NCBI GenBank assembly: GCA_963682025.1
Contig: OY821517.1
Coordinates: forward strand, 302,305,344-302,369,343
Reading direction: 5' to 3'
DNA from: Cordilura impudica
Lineage: Eukaryota; Arthropoda; Insecta; Diptera; Scathophagidae
DNA length: 64,000 bases
Below the pieces are notes generated by a model, which was not told the origin of the DNA, made no database searches, and worked only from the letters and a program-made list of their open reading frames with translations. Both the position numbers and the translations under genes were made by a program. Within the stretch, counting starts at the first letter, position 1. Each line of letters starts with the position of its first letter. Positions 11,861 through 22,268 of this stretch are shown here, piece by piece.

Positions 11861-12172
11861 AAGAGGTATTTTTTTTAGTAAAAAGTAGTTTTTAAGAATA
11901 CATTCTTAAAAACAACTATTTTAAGGCGATGAATCTTTTAACAAAAGCGCCATTTTTTAAAAAAAGGAAATTTTACTTTTTACAAAAGTAAACTTTAACT
12001 TTTTAAGCATGGTACTTTTAAAAAAGGTTTTTTTTTTTTTTTTAAAAAGCAGTCTTTAAGAAAATGTACTTTTTAGTAATTTTAAATATTTTAAGAAAAG
12101 TTAATTTTTTAAGAAAGGTTAAATTTTTAAGAAAATTTTCTTTTTACGAAAATTAATTTTTTTAAGACGACG
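11861..12172. repeat. Degenerate AAAAGTAC array, interrupted by Transib
   Basis: Loose units such as TTTTTAAGAAAAT and AAAAGTA resemble the 18-bp array in reversed orientation. The Transib element begins immediately at its right end. The same type of sequence resumes at 18086 after three transposons, so it was probably one array. Confidence 0.6.
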
Positions 12173-12211
12173 CACAGTGGCGCCCGTAGAGCAAACGAGG
12201 TTGCAAAAATC
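12173..12211 (+). promoter_or_regulatory. Transib left end, 23-RSS-like site
   Basis: Heptamer CACAGTG (12173-12179), a 23-bp spacer (12180-12202), then GCAAAAATC (12203-12211), which resembles the RSS nonamer ACAAAAACC. The heptamer equals the consensus used by vertebrate RAG1/2. By family knowledge this is the transposase binding and cleavage site. Confidence 0.75.
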
Positions 12212-12472
12212 AAAATTTTCAAGTGCGCTGACGAAGTTTTGAATAAACCCATGTTATAGGAAACTTTTCAAAGACTTCAAATATGCTACTCTTAATAATA
12301 TCACATTTTTAGTTTAGAAGATATAAACGTTCAAAGTTGACCGACTTTCGGTTTTCAAAAAAACACACAATTTTTAGTCAATTTGTTGCGATTTCAGGTG
12401 TAATATCACGAAAAATAGGTAACGAATCGCCTTATTTTTTGTTTGTATTGATTGACGTATTTATTAAATGTA

Positions 12473-13740
12473 AAGGGTATCCCAACAAGAACGCAATTTT
12501 TAAATCTGGCAACATTCGAAGTGTCATTGTTTGACATTTGAACAATTGTTATTGTTTGCTAGTAGAAGGTACGAGGTTAGTAAAAATGGAGCGCTACACG
12601 AATGAACAACGCATTCTCATTGTGAAATTGTTTTACCAAAATGGTGAAAGTTTTGCGGCTACAGTTCGCAAATTGCGATCAATTTAGGGTCACAATAATG
12701 CTCCAAAAGAGTCAACTGTAAAGAGATTAATGGATAAATTTGCTGAAACTGGGTCTGTTAGTGATGTAAAGACAACAACGCGCCATCGACCAGGTCGATC
12801 GACCGAAAATGTCGCAGCTGTACGTGATGATGTCGCTCAAACTGGTGTCTCCAAATCCACTATGCAGCGAATTTTGACGAAAGATTTACATCTTCATGCA
12901 TACAAAGTTCAATTGACTCAGGAACTGAAGCCAGCTGACCATGGACAGCGAAGGGAGTTCGTTAATTGGGTATTGGAGAGACAACATGAAAATGCTGATT
13001 TTGCCGCTAAAATCATCTTCAGTGACGAGGCCCATTTCCATCTTGATGGCTTCGTCAATAGGCAGAATTGTCGCATTTGGGGTGAGGAAAATCCTCGAGT
13101 GATTCACGAGAAGCAAATGCATCCTCAAGGTGTCACTGTGTGGTGTGGTTTTTGGGCTGGAGGAATCATTGGACCTTTTTTTTTATGAAAATGAGGCAGG
13201 TCAAGCGCAAACAATCAATGGTGTTCGGTATCGTGGAATGATAACCAGTTTTTTCTTGCCTCGAATTGAAGAAATGAATGTGGAGGGCATGTGGTTCCAA
13301 CAAGACGGCGCCACATGTCATACAGCTAGAGAAACAATTCAATTGCTGCATCAGTCATTTCCCGGTCGTGTTATTTCGCGTTTTGGAGATCAGAATTGGC
13401 CGCCTAGATCGTGCGATTTAACACCATTAGATTTTTTTCTTTGGGGTTTTTCGAAGTCGAAGATTTACGCGAATAAGCCGACGATGACTCAAGCCTTAAA
13501 AGAGGAAATTGGACGCTGCATTAATGAAATACCGCAGTATTTATGCAAAACGGTCATTGAAAATTTCATTAAAAGATTGCGTGCATGCCAGCAAAGCCGC
13601 GGCGGCCATCTGCACGATATATTGTTCCATACATAACCTCATTCTGTCTACTTTACGATATAATAAAGTTTCACGATTTTTTTTAAAATATCTGTGTTTT
13701 ATTTAAAATTTAAAAATTGCGTTCTTGTTGGGACACCCTT
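12473..13740 (+). mobile_element. Second DD41D mariner, nested in Transib
   Basis: 1,268 bp with ~30-bp TIRs: left AAGGGTATCCCAACAAGAAC, right (reversed) AAGGGTGTCCCAACAAGAAC. TA is duplicated at 12471-12472 and 13741-13742. The TIRs are unrelated to those of the 9.7-kb mariner although the transposases share the DD41D spacing, so these are two lineages. It lies in the 5' non-coding part of the Transib and postdates that insertion. Confidence 0.92.
12586..13636 (+). pseudogene. DD41D mariner transposase, one nonsense and one frameshift
   Basis: Starts MERYTNEQR at 12586, closely resembling the intact paralogue's start. A TAG at 12685-12687 replaces a sense codon, and a one-base indel in a T run near 13174-13182 shifts the frame. 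Otherwise the protein is complete to the stop at 13634-13636. Catalytic motifs remain: IIFSDEAHF, WFQQDGATCH and LTPLDFFLWG, again with 41 residues between the second and third aspartates. It cannot make a full protein as it stands. With only two lesions it is a fairly recent loss. The original product was a nuclear cut-and-paste transposase. Confidence 0.92.
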
Positions 13741-14420
13741 TATAATGATAAAAAAAAATTAACTGTTTGCTTTGTGTTTCTCCTGGTAAATCACTATTTA
13801 AAAACTATCCGTTTTTTCACTATTTTTCAACTTTGACGGAAAATAAAAAAAAATCTATATTTTTCTATATTTGCCATATTTGCAAAACATGTTCTTTGAT
13901 TATTTCTTTACATAATTCAAAAGGTTTTATCTGCCCGTACGTGCCCGTTTGGCCTCTAGAGGTAAAAAAGTTTAAAAAGACATGGTTGCAGAAATTGTAT
14001 GGCGTGCATCCCTTACATGTTTTGACTGACAGTATTTTGATCTAATAGTTTGAAAATTGCATTTTAAGTCGGTTGTCTACCTGTGAGGCTCTGCCAAAGT
14101 CTACTCCCAATATTCTGTTACAGACACAGGATGCACAAAAAACTACTCATTGAAATTCGCAGGTACGCACCACCTCACTTAAAAATTACTTTGGAGTACA
14201 AATGGTCAAGAACAATGTTGACTTATGGTCCCTCCAGGTAGGCCCAAATCTTATTTAGACACGAGCATAATATCAAAATTGCATAATTCAGCCTAAATCC
14301 ATATGTATGCAGGGAACAGGTAAATTTTTAGGCACGGTAGCATAAGCCTATATATTGCAAAATAAGCATAATGCCTGGATTAGTGTACGACTGAAAGTTG
14401 GCGCAACAAGTACTGAAACC

Positions 14421-16413
14421 ATGACGTTAAACAATTTAAAATTATTTGAACTGTTTAGAAGGTCAACCACACCAAAGTTTTTCACAGAAGCTGCTCTAGA
14501 AGAACTTGATAGCTTATACGGAAATATTGAGAGAAGCGAAATTATAAAAAATAATTTTTATCTGATATATGCAAATATTAAGGCAAAATGGGTGAAATCT
14601 AATCGAACCATTCAGAACTTCAACTCCAAATACGAGGACTGGCTTAATGAAGACACCATCCTGGATATATTGGCAGTAGATAAACCCACCACATCAACCA
14701 GAGGAGCAAAAGGAAGGCCAAAAAAAGTATTGAGGAGTGTTCAATTTTCACAAGAAAGGGGAAACTTGCCGATGCCACCAATGACTTGACCACGAAGCAT
14801 TTATCGGACGCGCTGTCTATTAAATATACAAAGGATAGGGAAAGAGCTAGGTCGCAGATTACAAAATCTGTTGCTGATGCAAGCCCACTGCGACTAAAAA
14901 GGATTAAGGAAAGCATTCCCACGCCCACAAATGCACACATTAAAAAGTATGGTTCCGAAGAAGCCTTGGCCTTGTTTATCGACTTACAACTTTCCAAAGA
15001 AAAATATTAGATACTACGGGCATCCTTGATGCGACACGGGGCTGACGTTTTACCAGGATACAAGTATATTACGCAAGCCAAAATAAATTCACGACCACTG
15101 CATACGGAGTTTACGGAAGTCTCTGTGAAAGCCAATCTGCAGGATCTCACGGGCCATACAGCAAAACGGTTGTTGGAGAGTCTTCCTGAAAATGAGGTGA
15201 AAATTCTTCCTGAGAAACTGACTTTGATCAGCAAATGGGGCTGCGATGGATCATCCGGACAAAGCGTTTATATGCAAAGGATATCTTCCGATGACGCTAC
15301 AATATCGGACGGAAATATGTTTATGGCATCTGTTGTTCCTTTGCGGCTAAAATCTGATGTTTCCTTACACTGGAAAAATCCACGTCCGTGATCAGTGCAT
15401 TATTGCCGACCAATAATGTTTCAGTTTGCAAGGGAATCGGCAGAACTCATAAGGACCACGGTGAAGGACATTGAAGAACAAATAAGCAAGATTAAGCCTA
15501 CAAAGCTGCAAATTGGAGAAGGAAAATATATTGAATGCAATTACGAGTTCCACCTGACCATGGTTGACAGAAAAGTCGTACACGAACTGACAGGAACAAC
15601 CTCAACATTGTCATGCCCGATTTGCAAAAAGAGTCAGAAGAACTTTGGTAATTTAAACGATTCTACAAACGAGGAGAATTACGAATATGGAATGTCACCA
15701 TTGCACGCAAGTATAAGGTGTATGGAGTTTTTGCTAAAACTAGCGTATACCCTACCACAAGAGGAGGAAAACTTCGATGAAAATACATCAATAAAGGATA
15801 AGGAAAATATCAGAAAGAAGCAAATACAGGATGCTTTTTGTAAACAAGTTGGACTAAAAGTAGACTGTCCCAAGCACGGATACGGTAACTCAAACGATGG
15901 AAACACTTCTAGGAGATTTTTTGAAAGTGATGAGGCAGTAACTAGAATCACTGGAATTCACAATCAAATCGTGAAAAGATTGGGAATGATCCTGAATGTT
16001 TTAAACTGCAATGAAAATGTCAATTCTACAAAACATGGAGAATGTGCATCGAAAACTGCATCTCTTTTAGCAGAAATGTAGCCACAGAAGAAGTTGACCC
16101 CGACCGTCCATAAAATATTGGCGCATGGCAAAGATATAATTGAGTACCAGTCTTTGCCAATTGGAGAGCTTTCTGAAGAAGCACAGGAGTCTCTTAACAA
16201 ATTTTATAAAAAATATAGATTGCAGAAGCATCAAGGGTAAGGCAAAATGAGGACCTCTTCAACATGTTGGCAGCATCTTCCGATCCACTTATTTCTTCCC
16301 TGCGGAATGTGAAGTCACGAATAGAGTTAGAAAATAATTATAGTTTAGAAATGATGAGTCTTTTAGATATACCTTCTCTTACGAATTGTGATGAATATTT
16401 TACAGAAAATTGA
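14421..16413 (+). pseudogene. Transib transposase (RAG1 core homologue), broken
   Basis: Begins MTLNNLKLFELFRR at 14421. After a frameshift near 14755 it continues in a second frame with in-frame stops at 15008-15010, 15389-15391 and 16079-16081, then a second frameshift near 16235, ending at 16411-16413. Recognisable Transib/RAG1 blocks in order: ISKWGCDGSSGQS (first catalytic Asp, like RAG1 'CDGMGDV'); NPRP..YCRPIMFQFARES; HLTMVDRKVVHELTGTTST (second catalytic Asp) followed by a CPIC zinc-type pair; EYGMSPLHASIRCMEFLLKL; GYGNSNDGNTSRRFF; TVHKILAHGKDII; and LPIGELSEEAQE, which holds the catalytic Glu region. All three acidic positions appear kept despite the lesions. In life it would cut at the CACAGTG ends by nick-hairpin chemistry. 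Assignment is from recalled family motifs, not a search. Confidence 0.9.
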
Positions 16414-16694
16414 AAAAATAAATTTAAAAAAGAAGTAATTTTTTTTTAATTTGTTGGGTAATAATTTAAAACATAAAACCCTAAAGAAAAAAAATAAAAA
16501 CAATCTAAAAATGTAAAAACAATTTTTTTTAGTTACCATAAAATTGATTTTTCTACAAATTTTAACTTTGATAACCTATAAGTAGGCCCCTACAAAGTGT
16601 AGCACTCTTTCCAAACGCCTGTTTCATAGGCTGAACAGTTGTCTATCATATGCTGTTTAAACTGTTCAATTATGTTATTCGGTTCAAAAGATAT

Positions 16695-16732
16695 GATTTT
16701 TGCAACGAAAAAACTCAAATGGCGCCACTGTG
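16695..16732 (-). promoter_or_regulatory. Transib right end, RSS-like site with 22-bp spacer
   Basis: On the minus strand: CACAGTG (16732-16726), a 22-bp spacer, then GCAAAAATC (16703-16695). The spacer is one base shorter than at the left end. Spacer sequences outside GCGCC and TT differ, so conservation is concentrated in the heptamer- and nonamer-like blocks. Confidence 0.75.
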
Positions 16733-16751
16733 CGACGTACATCCATACTAA

Positions 16752-17118
16752 CTAGCAGATTCCAGCGCTCGAAATTCGAGTGCAATTTCTAGGCAGCTTT
16801 ATTTTTCAACTTAGCCAATTCACAAACCAACACTTTTTTGGTTTATTATTATTGTGAACGAAGATAACAAACTCATTAACAAACACATTAACAAATTTAA
16901 TAAAACACACATAGCATATGTGTAATTTTATGTATGTGTTAGTAGCAACTTTAAATGCAATTTTCTCAAAATAAAGGAAAAAATTTAAAAATCTGTAAAT
17001 CTGCAAAACGGCTAAAAAGAAATACCTTTAAAATAATATACGTTTGGTCGAAATCTGGATAAAACGGTAGAACAAAACATTGGTCACAAGAAATCGCCTA
17101 GCCTATTAATATTATAGA
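16752..17118 (-). mobile_element. Non-autonomous Helitron, copy B
   Basis: Ends: CTAG at 16755-16752 with hairpin CTCGAATTTCGAG, and TC at 17118-17117. Inserted between A (16751) and T (17119), only 14 bp from the Transib right target duplication. About 367 bp, closely similar to the copy at 27.3 kb (both keep the block preceding TTATTATTATTGTGAACGAA). Confidence 0.85.
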
Positions 17119-18085
17119 TATAATAAAGAGGTAATGTGTGTTTCTTTGTTTTTTTGTAGGAGGTAATCTCCGTACCTGCTCATCTGATTTTAAAAATGTT
17201 AGTTCCAATATTTAGAAAGGTCTGTAAGGATGGACATAGGCAATAAATTTTGTTGATATTTTTAGTGGGCATGGCACCTCCCATATAAAATGAATTTTTC
17301 ATATCATATATTTTGAGTACTATTACAGAGAGAGCTTTGAAAATTTGTGTGATGTCACCTAATATTTATGTTAGTAGCTATGCCGATAATGAGCTGGATT
17401 GGATAAGTGGGCGTGGCACCTCCCATACAAAGTAAATATAAAATATCATATATCTGGAGTACTGTAATAATGACAGAGTGTGCGTGAGCCCATAAGTTAT
17501 TTATGTGATTTTTCGACTAATCAGATATTAATATGAGTAGTCCAATAAAAATTGGGCGCGATGGGATTAGTGGGCGTGGCACCTGCTATACAAAAAATAT
17601 GAAGTACTTCGAAAGCGACAGTCTTAAAACTTTTGACAAGTACAATAACTATCAATGTGAGTAGTCGTGGAAAATATGGGCGGAATCGCCAATTCTAATA
17701 TAGCCAAAAACAAAAATCGCCAAAGCCGAACATCGCGAAAAATAAAAATCATCAAAAACGAAAACCTTCGAAATCAAAAATGGGCAAAATTAAAAATCGA
17801 CAAAATCAAAAATTGCTAAAATAAAAAATTGCCAAATGATATTCACAATTCAGTGTTGCCGGATTTAATTTCTAAAATCCATGTTCTTCTAATGGGCAGA
17901 TATATGTATCTTGCTCCAGATAATTGGTGCACCGAATGAAAAAACAAAAAATATTGTATTCAGCAAGCATTGAAATAAAAAAAATATAAATAAATGAAAA
18001 AATAAATGTATTAATGCACTAATTTCGTAGGAAAAATAATTATGAAATAATACATGTTGTAGCGAAGCGCGGCAGGGCATACTAG
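17119..18085 (+). mobile_element. Probable second Helitron family with GGGCGTGGCACC repeats
   Basis: It starts with TATAATAAAGAGGTAATG directly after Helitron B and ends AGCGAAGCGCGGCAGGGCAT followed by ACTAG (CTAG 18082-18085). The GCGAAGCGC block followed by CTAG is the usual 3' hairpin layout of a Helitron. The 5' dinucleotide is TA rather than TC, so the left end is uncertain. Inside, the block GTGGGCGTGGCACCTCCCAT recurs at about 17264, 17405 and 17570 (period 140-165 bp), each followed by TATCATATAT and AGTACT-like motifs, and an AAAATCGCCAAAATC-type simple repeat lies at 17736-17836. No coding seen. Confidence 0.5.
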
Positions 18086-19085
18086 TTTTTCATAGAAGGT
18101 ACTTACTTATCTTTTTTTTTTTTAGAAAAGTTACTATTTTATTAAAAGGTACTTTTTTAGTGAAAGGTACTTTTTTTTAGTAAAATATACTCTTTATAGA
18201 GAGGATACTATTTTAATAAAAGGGACCTTTGAAAAAGGGATTTTATTTTAAGAAAGGCACTTTTATGTAAGAAAATGTACTTTTTTTAAAATTTTTTAAG
18301 CCAAGCTATTTTTTTTTTAGAAAATTTAGTTTTTACATTACATTTTTTTGAAGCATCACTTTTAGGAATAAGTAATTTTTTAATTTGTAAGGAAAATGCC
18401 AATTTTTTTAGAAAAACGTACTTTTCGACAAAAAAATTTACTTTGTAAGAACATGTACTATTATTAGAAAATATATGATATAAAGGAACATTTAAAGAAA
18501 ATTGACTATGTTAAAACAGGTAGTTTTTTAAAGAAAATTTTCTTTTTCAAGAAAATATACTTTTTTAAAAAAAGATACTTTTTAAAGAAAGGGTACTTTT
18601 TAAAGAAAAGGTACTTTTTAAAGAAAAAGTACTTTATAAAGAAAATTTACTTTTTAAAGAAAAGGTACTTGTTAAGAAAATTTCCTTTTTTAGAAAAGGT
18701 ACTTTTAAAGAAAATGTACTTTTTAAAGAAAAGGTACTTTTTAGAGGTTTTTAAAGAAAAGGTACTTTTTAAAGAAAAGGTACTTTTTAAGAAAATTTCA
18801 TTTTTTAGAAAAGGTACCTTTTTATGAAAGGCTGCTTTTAAAGAAAATGTACTTTTTTAAGAAAAGGTACTATTTTAAGTAAATTCACTGTTTTAGAAAA
18901 TTTACTTATTTAAGAAGAGGTTATTTTCAAAAAAATTTACTTTTTTTTATGAAATTTCACTTATTTAAGACAAGGTAGTTTTTTAACGAAAAGTTTTTTA
19001 AAAAAGTTACTTTTTTAGTAGTGGAAATTTTTTAAGAAGAACTACTTTTTAAGAATAGTTACTGTCAACGAAGAAAAGTTAAAAT
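18086..19085. repeat. Reversed 18-bp minisatellite, degenerate
   Basis: Units such as TTTTTAAAGAAAAGGTAC are best preserved at 18560-18800 and decay on both sides. This is the reverse complement, loosely, of the unit at 2.3-6.2 kb. It continues the block cut at 12172. Confidence 0.8.
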
Positions 19086-19369
19086 GCTTGTGGTATGCTG
19101 GATAGACAAGAAGGCAATGTCAAATTTAAATTTTATTACTTATATTTTAAGCTAACATAATCTAAAAGCGTATTTACAGTTATAAATTCATAGAAAGACA
19201 AAGAACAATTAATGTTTATAGACAAAAAGTAGTCGATTATATCGAATTTCGGTAGTTGATTATGATGTATAAAAGGATTAATTCATGAGATTGATTATTA
19301 TAACTTTAATTGATATACAATTTAAGCAGCATGAAATAAATGTTCAAGATGATAAATGTTTTAAGAAAA
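19086..19369. other. Unique spacer between two array blocks
   Basis: Contains no array units and no recognised coding or repeat. Confidence 0.4.
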
Positions 19370-19800
19370 TTGTGGCCGTCCAGTTACTTTTGAAAGAAGA
19401 TTTTTTTTTAAGAGAAGTAAATTTTTTAGAAAATTTATTATTTAAAGAAAATTTATTAATTTTAGGAACGTTTTTTTTTGGGAAATTGTATTTTTTACAG
19501 GAACACATTTTATTAAGGGTATATTTTTTAAAAAGGCACTTTTAAGAAAAAGTGTTTTTTTTAAGAAAATGTGCTTTTGAAAGAAATTTGACATTTTTAA
19601 AAAATTGATTTTATTTTCTTAAATGAAGTATTTTATGAAAAGATACTTTTTAAAGAAAATGTACTTTGTAAGAAAATGTGTTTTCTTAGAAGAGGCACTA
19701 TTTTCAGAAAAGGAACTTGACTTTTTGAAGAAAATGTACTTTTTTAAGTGAAGGCTTTTTTTTATTTATGAAAACTTACTTTTTTAAGAGAATGTATTTT
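19370..19800. repeat. Degenerate array block
   Basis: Runs of TTTTTTAAGAAAA and AAAATGTACTTTT continue the reversed array after a 280-bp unique spacer. An 86-codon frame across it (19285-19545) is a by-product of the repeat. Confidence 0.65.
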
Positions 19801-20154
19801 TATATATGTTGTTATTTCTTTTGGATTATGATGGCCAGCTTATAATTTTTAAATAAGATAAATTTAAAAAAAATTTATCTCATCTTCACTCTATGTTTCG
19901 TTGGTGTTTTTTCAACTTCATCAGGAGTGTACAAAATTTTTTATTTTCAATTTCTGGCGACAAAAAAAAAAAAAAATAAAATAATAATAAAAATGAAACA
20001 ACATATCAACGTAATATTAATATTACATTACATTAATAATACATTAGTTACTATAGTTTAACTTACGATTAATACAAATTTAGGTTGTCAGGTCAGGAAA
20101 CAAATTTAATAAAATTAAATAAATTAATAAAAATAAATAATCAAAACATATGTA
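19801..20154. other. AT-rich stretch with a ribozyme-like motif
   Basis: Contains the minus-strand hammerhead-like motif described separately and a long A/AATA-rich tract at 19960-20170. No coding recognised. Confidence 0.5.
19887..19929 (-). ncRNA. Hammerhead-ribozyme-like motif, degenerate
   Basis: Minus strand: stem I CACTC pairs with GAGTG. The core CTGATGA is followed by a hairpin with stem GTTG/CAAC, then GAAACATA. The core residues CUGAUGA and GAAA are present and UA would be the cleavage position. Stem III is reduced to ACAU, which has lost its C-G pair (ACGU would be self-complementary). Probably a decayed copy. It could also be a chance hairpin. Confidence 0.4.
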
Positions 20155-20966
20155 AACAAGCAAGAATATTATAGTCGTTCTAGACCGACTATACGATACC
20201 CTATACCATGGTTTAAAGAACCTTTATCTTCGGTCCCAGTAATTGGATATAGAAAATAAGCAATAACCAAATTTAAGTGGCATGGTTATTAATTTTTTTG
20301 GCTGCAGATATGATAAACTTCATATCGGGTGCTATATTTATATGGGGACTAGGGCAAAAAATGGACCGATCCTGACCATATTTGGTAAAGTCACTTATAT
20401 TTTGAAAAAATATATACAAACCTAATTTGAAAAAAATCTGCGCTTAATTTTTATTTTCTGGTAGATTTAAGTGAAGATCGGGAAGCAGCTCTATATCTGT
20501 ATAGGGCCTTTGACTAGGAATCGTCATATAGATATTATTTTTGGACTACTGATTAATGGATATAAATAAGACATACGACCCCAATTTGACTGAGATCTAT
20601 ATGATAATTTGGATATTATGGCAATTTATGTCGATTTCATAGGGGTCATTTGTATGAGGACTAGGTCTGAACATGGACCGAATTTCACCAATTTAAATAT
20701 CGTTTATCCTATGGCCGAGAAAAGCTTATGTACCAAATTTCATTATAATATATTCATATTTGCGACCTGTAGTTTGATTACAAAGTTTACATGGACACAC
20801 AGACGGACAGACGGACGGACGGACGGAGGGACGGACGGACATCACTAAATCGATTCAGAAAGTGATTCTGAGTCGATCGGTATAATAAAAAATGGGCCTA
20901 TGTCAAATATTTTTGGTAGTCACAAGGAGCAGCACAAAGTCATTATACCCAAACCACATAGTGGTA
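20155..20966 (-). mobile_element. HINE copy 2, main part (interrupted by a Helitron)
   Basis: Begins ACAAGCAAGAATATTATAG, palindrome at 20177, and a (GGAC)n tract at 20796-20838. It runs to GTGGTA at 20966, where a Helitron is inserted. The last bases TAGGGTATAAAAA continue at 21344-21356. More diverged from the consensus than the 25-42 kb copies. Confidence 0.85.
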
Positions 20967-21343
20967 TCTATAATATTAATAAGCTAGGCGATTTTTTGTG
21001 ACTGACGTTTTGTTCTACTGTTTTATCCCAATTTTGACCAAACGTATAGTGTTTGAAAGGTATTTCTTTTTAGCCGTTTTGCAGATTTACAGATTTTTAA
21101 ATTTTTTCCTTTATTTTGAGCAAATTACATTTAAAGTTGCTACTAACACATACATAAAATTATCAATATGCTATGTGTGATTTATTAAATTGGTTAATGT
21201 GTTTGTAATAAAAATGAGTTTGCTTTTTGTGTTGATTTGTGAATTGGCTATAATTGATTAGCATACCTTTAGGGTCTTTATTTAATGAAAAAATGAAATT
21301 TCCTAGAATTTGCGCTCGAATTTCGAGGGCTGGAATCTACTAG
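20967..21343 (+). mobile_element. Non-autonomous Helitron, copy C, inside a HINE
   Basis: TC at 20967-20968 and CTAG at 21340-21343, with hairpin CTCGAATTTCGAG before the end. It splits the HINE terminus GTGGTA|TAGGGTATAAAAA exactly between A and T, with nothing lost or duplicated. The intact sequence is present in many other HINE copies in the window, so the empty site is known. Confidence 0.93.
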
Positions 21344-21356
21344 TAGGGTATAAAAA
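21344..21356 (-). mobile_element. HINE copy 2, terminal 13 bp
   Basis: TAGGGTATAAAAA, the displaced end of the HINE at 20155-20966. Confidence 0.85.
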
Positions 21357-21972
21357 GCGTTAAATTAATTAGTTATATATATATATATATATTAACAATT
21401 GTCAATGTAAAAACAAATCCAAATAAAAATCCTCTGAAGATATTGCCAAATGAGCAACGAAACGGCAGAAGATGGAATAGAAGCCGATGAGAAACAATTT
21501 TCAAAAGTCTTAATAAAAAATCACAGTTGTAAACTTAACGACTAATCTCACAGAACTAATATTTTATTTAATTATAGCAATTGAATTTTGCAGCTTAGTG
21601 TTGTCTTTGTCTTCTTTGTTGTTTAATGTTTTGTGTATTTTTTGTTGTATTCCAATGTGTATCTTTTGTTTTCTATTCTCCCTTTATCTAAATCATTTTT
21701 ATCTTAACGTTTTTTCCGCTCTCTTTTGCGTGTTAAGACAATGCTGTCGATTCCTTGTGTTTGTTTATGTCTGCTTGATGTTCCACCATTCCTACATTCG
21801 TTTTGTTCTTGTTCTTCCTAGACTTTATAACACTATAGACTTTATAACACAACTCCCTTTCATTAATATCGCATGTTATCTCGTAAACTACGTCGTTAAT
21901 TTGTTATATACATATGTATGTGGTTTTGTTTACTTGTGTGTTTAAAAAGGGTTCTAAGTGTTTCATTTGATG
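21357..21972. other. Unannotated stretch
   Basis: Contains a (TA)n run near 21366-21390. A 115-codon frame rich in Phe, Cys and Leu (21598-21945) has no recognised domain. I regard it as chance, although its length in this AT-rich context leaves some doubt. Confidence 0.4.
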
Positions 21973-22175
21973 TACACATATGGTCAAAATAATAAGTACA
22001 GCCTGAAAAATTTTTTTAAAGGCTCGTAGCCGAAAATTTATTAAAATTAAAAGAAAAAACAAATACTATTTTGATTGGTTATAACATTAGAAATAAAATA
22101 AATACTAAAACAATAACAAAAAACAAAAATTAAATTCAGTCTTATTCAAAAAGTAAGTAATTAATCAAAAAACAT

Positions 22176-22195
22176 TGGACAAAATAATAAGTACA
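22176..22195. promoter_or_regulatory. Inner transposase-site repeat, left IR/DR
   Basis: Matches the outer TIR core (TGGNCAAAATAATAAGTACA) about 200 bp inside the left end. Presumed second transposase binding site. Confidence 0.7.
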
Positions 22196-22268
22196 TTTAG
22201 TTAAAATAAGCAAAACAATACAAAATTCAAGTTTTTTTTTTTAAATTTAGTGATTTAAGGTGAGTTCG

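Larger units (their letters stand above)
12173..16732 (+). mobile_element. Transib DNA transposon (RAG1-related), full length but decayed
   Basis: The ends are perfect inverted repeats of CACAGTGGCGCC (12173-12184 and 16721-16732). They are flanked by the 5-bp duplication CGACG (12168-12172 and 16733-16737). Transib elements are known for 5-bp, GC-rich target duplications and CAC-starting termini. The internal gene is homologous to Transib/RAG1 transposases. The present length of 4,560 bp includes a 1,268-bp mariner (12473-13740); the original element was about 3.3 kb. The 5' non-coding region before the gene is long. Confidence 0.93.

Noticed and set aside
14355..14420. Upstream extension of the Transib frame from a TTG
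   Set aside because: The ATG at 14421 gives the expected protein start; nothing before it resembles the family.
21598..21945. 115-codon Phe/Cys/Leu-rich frame as a host gene
   Set aside because: No domain, no clear start context, biased composition.
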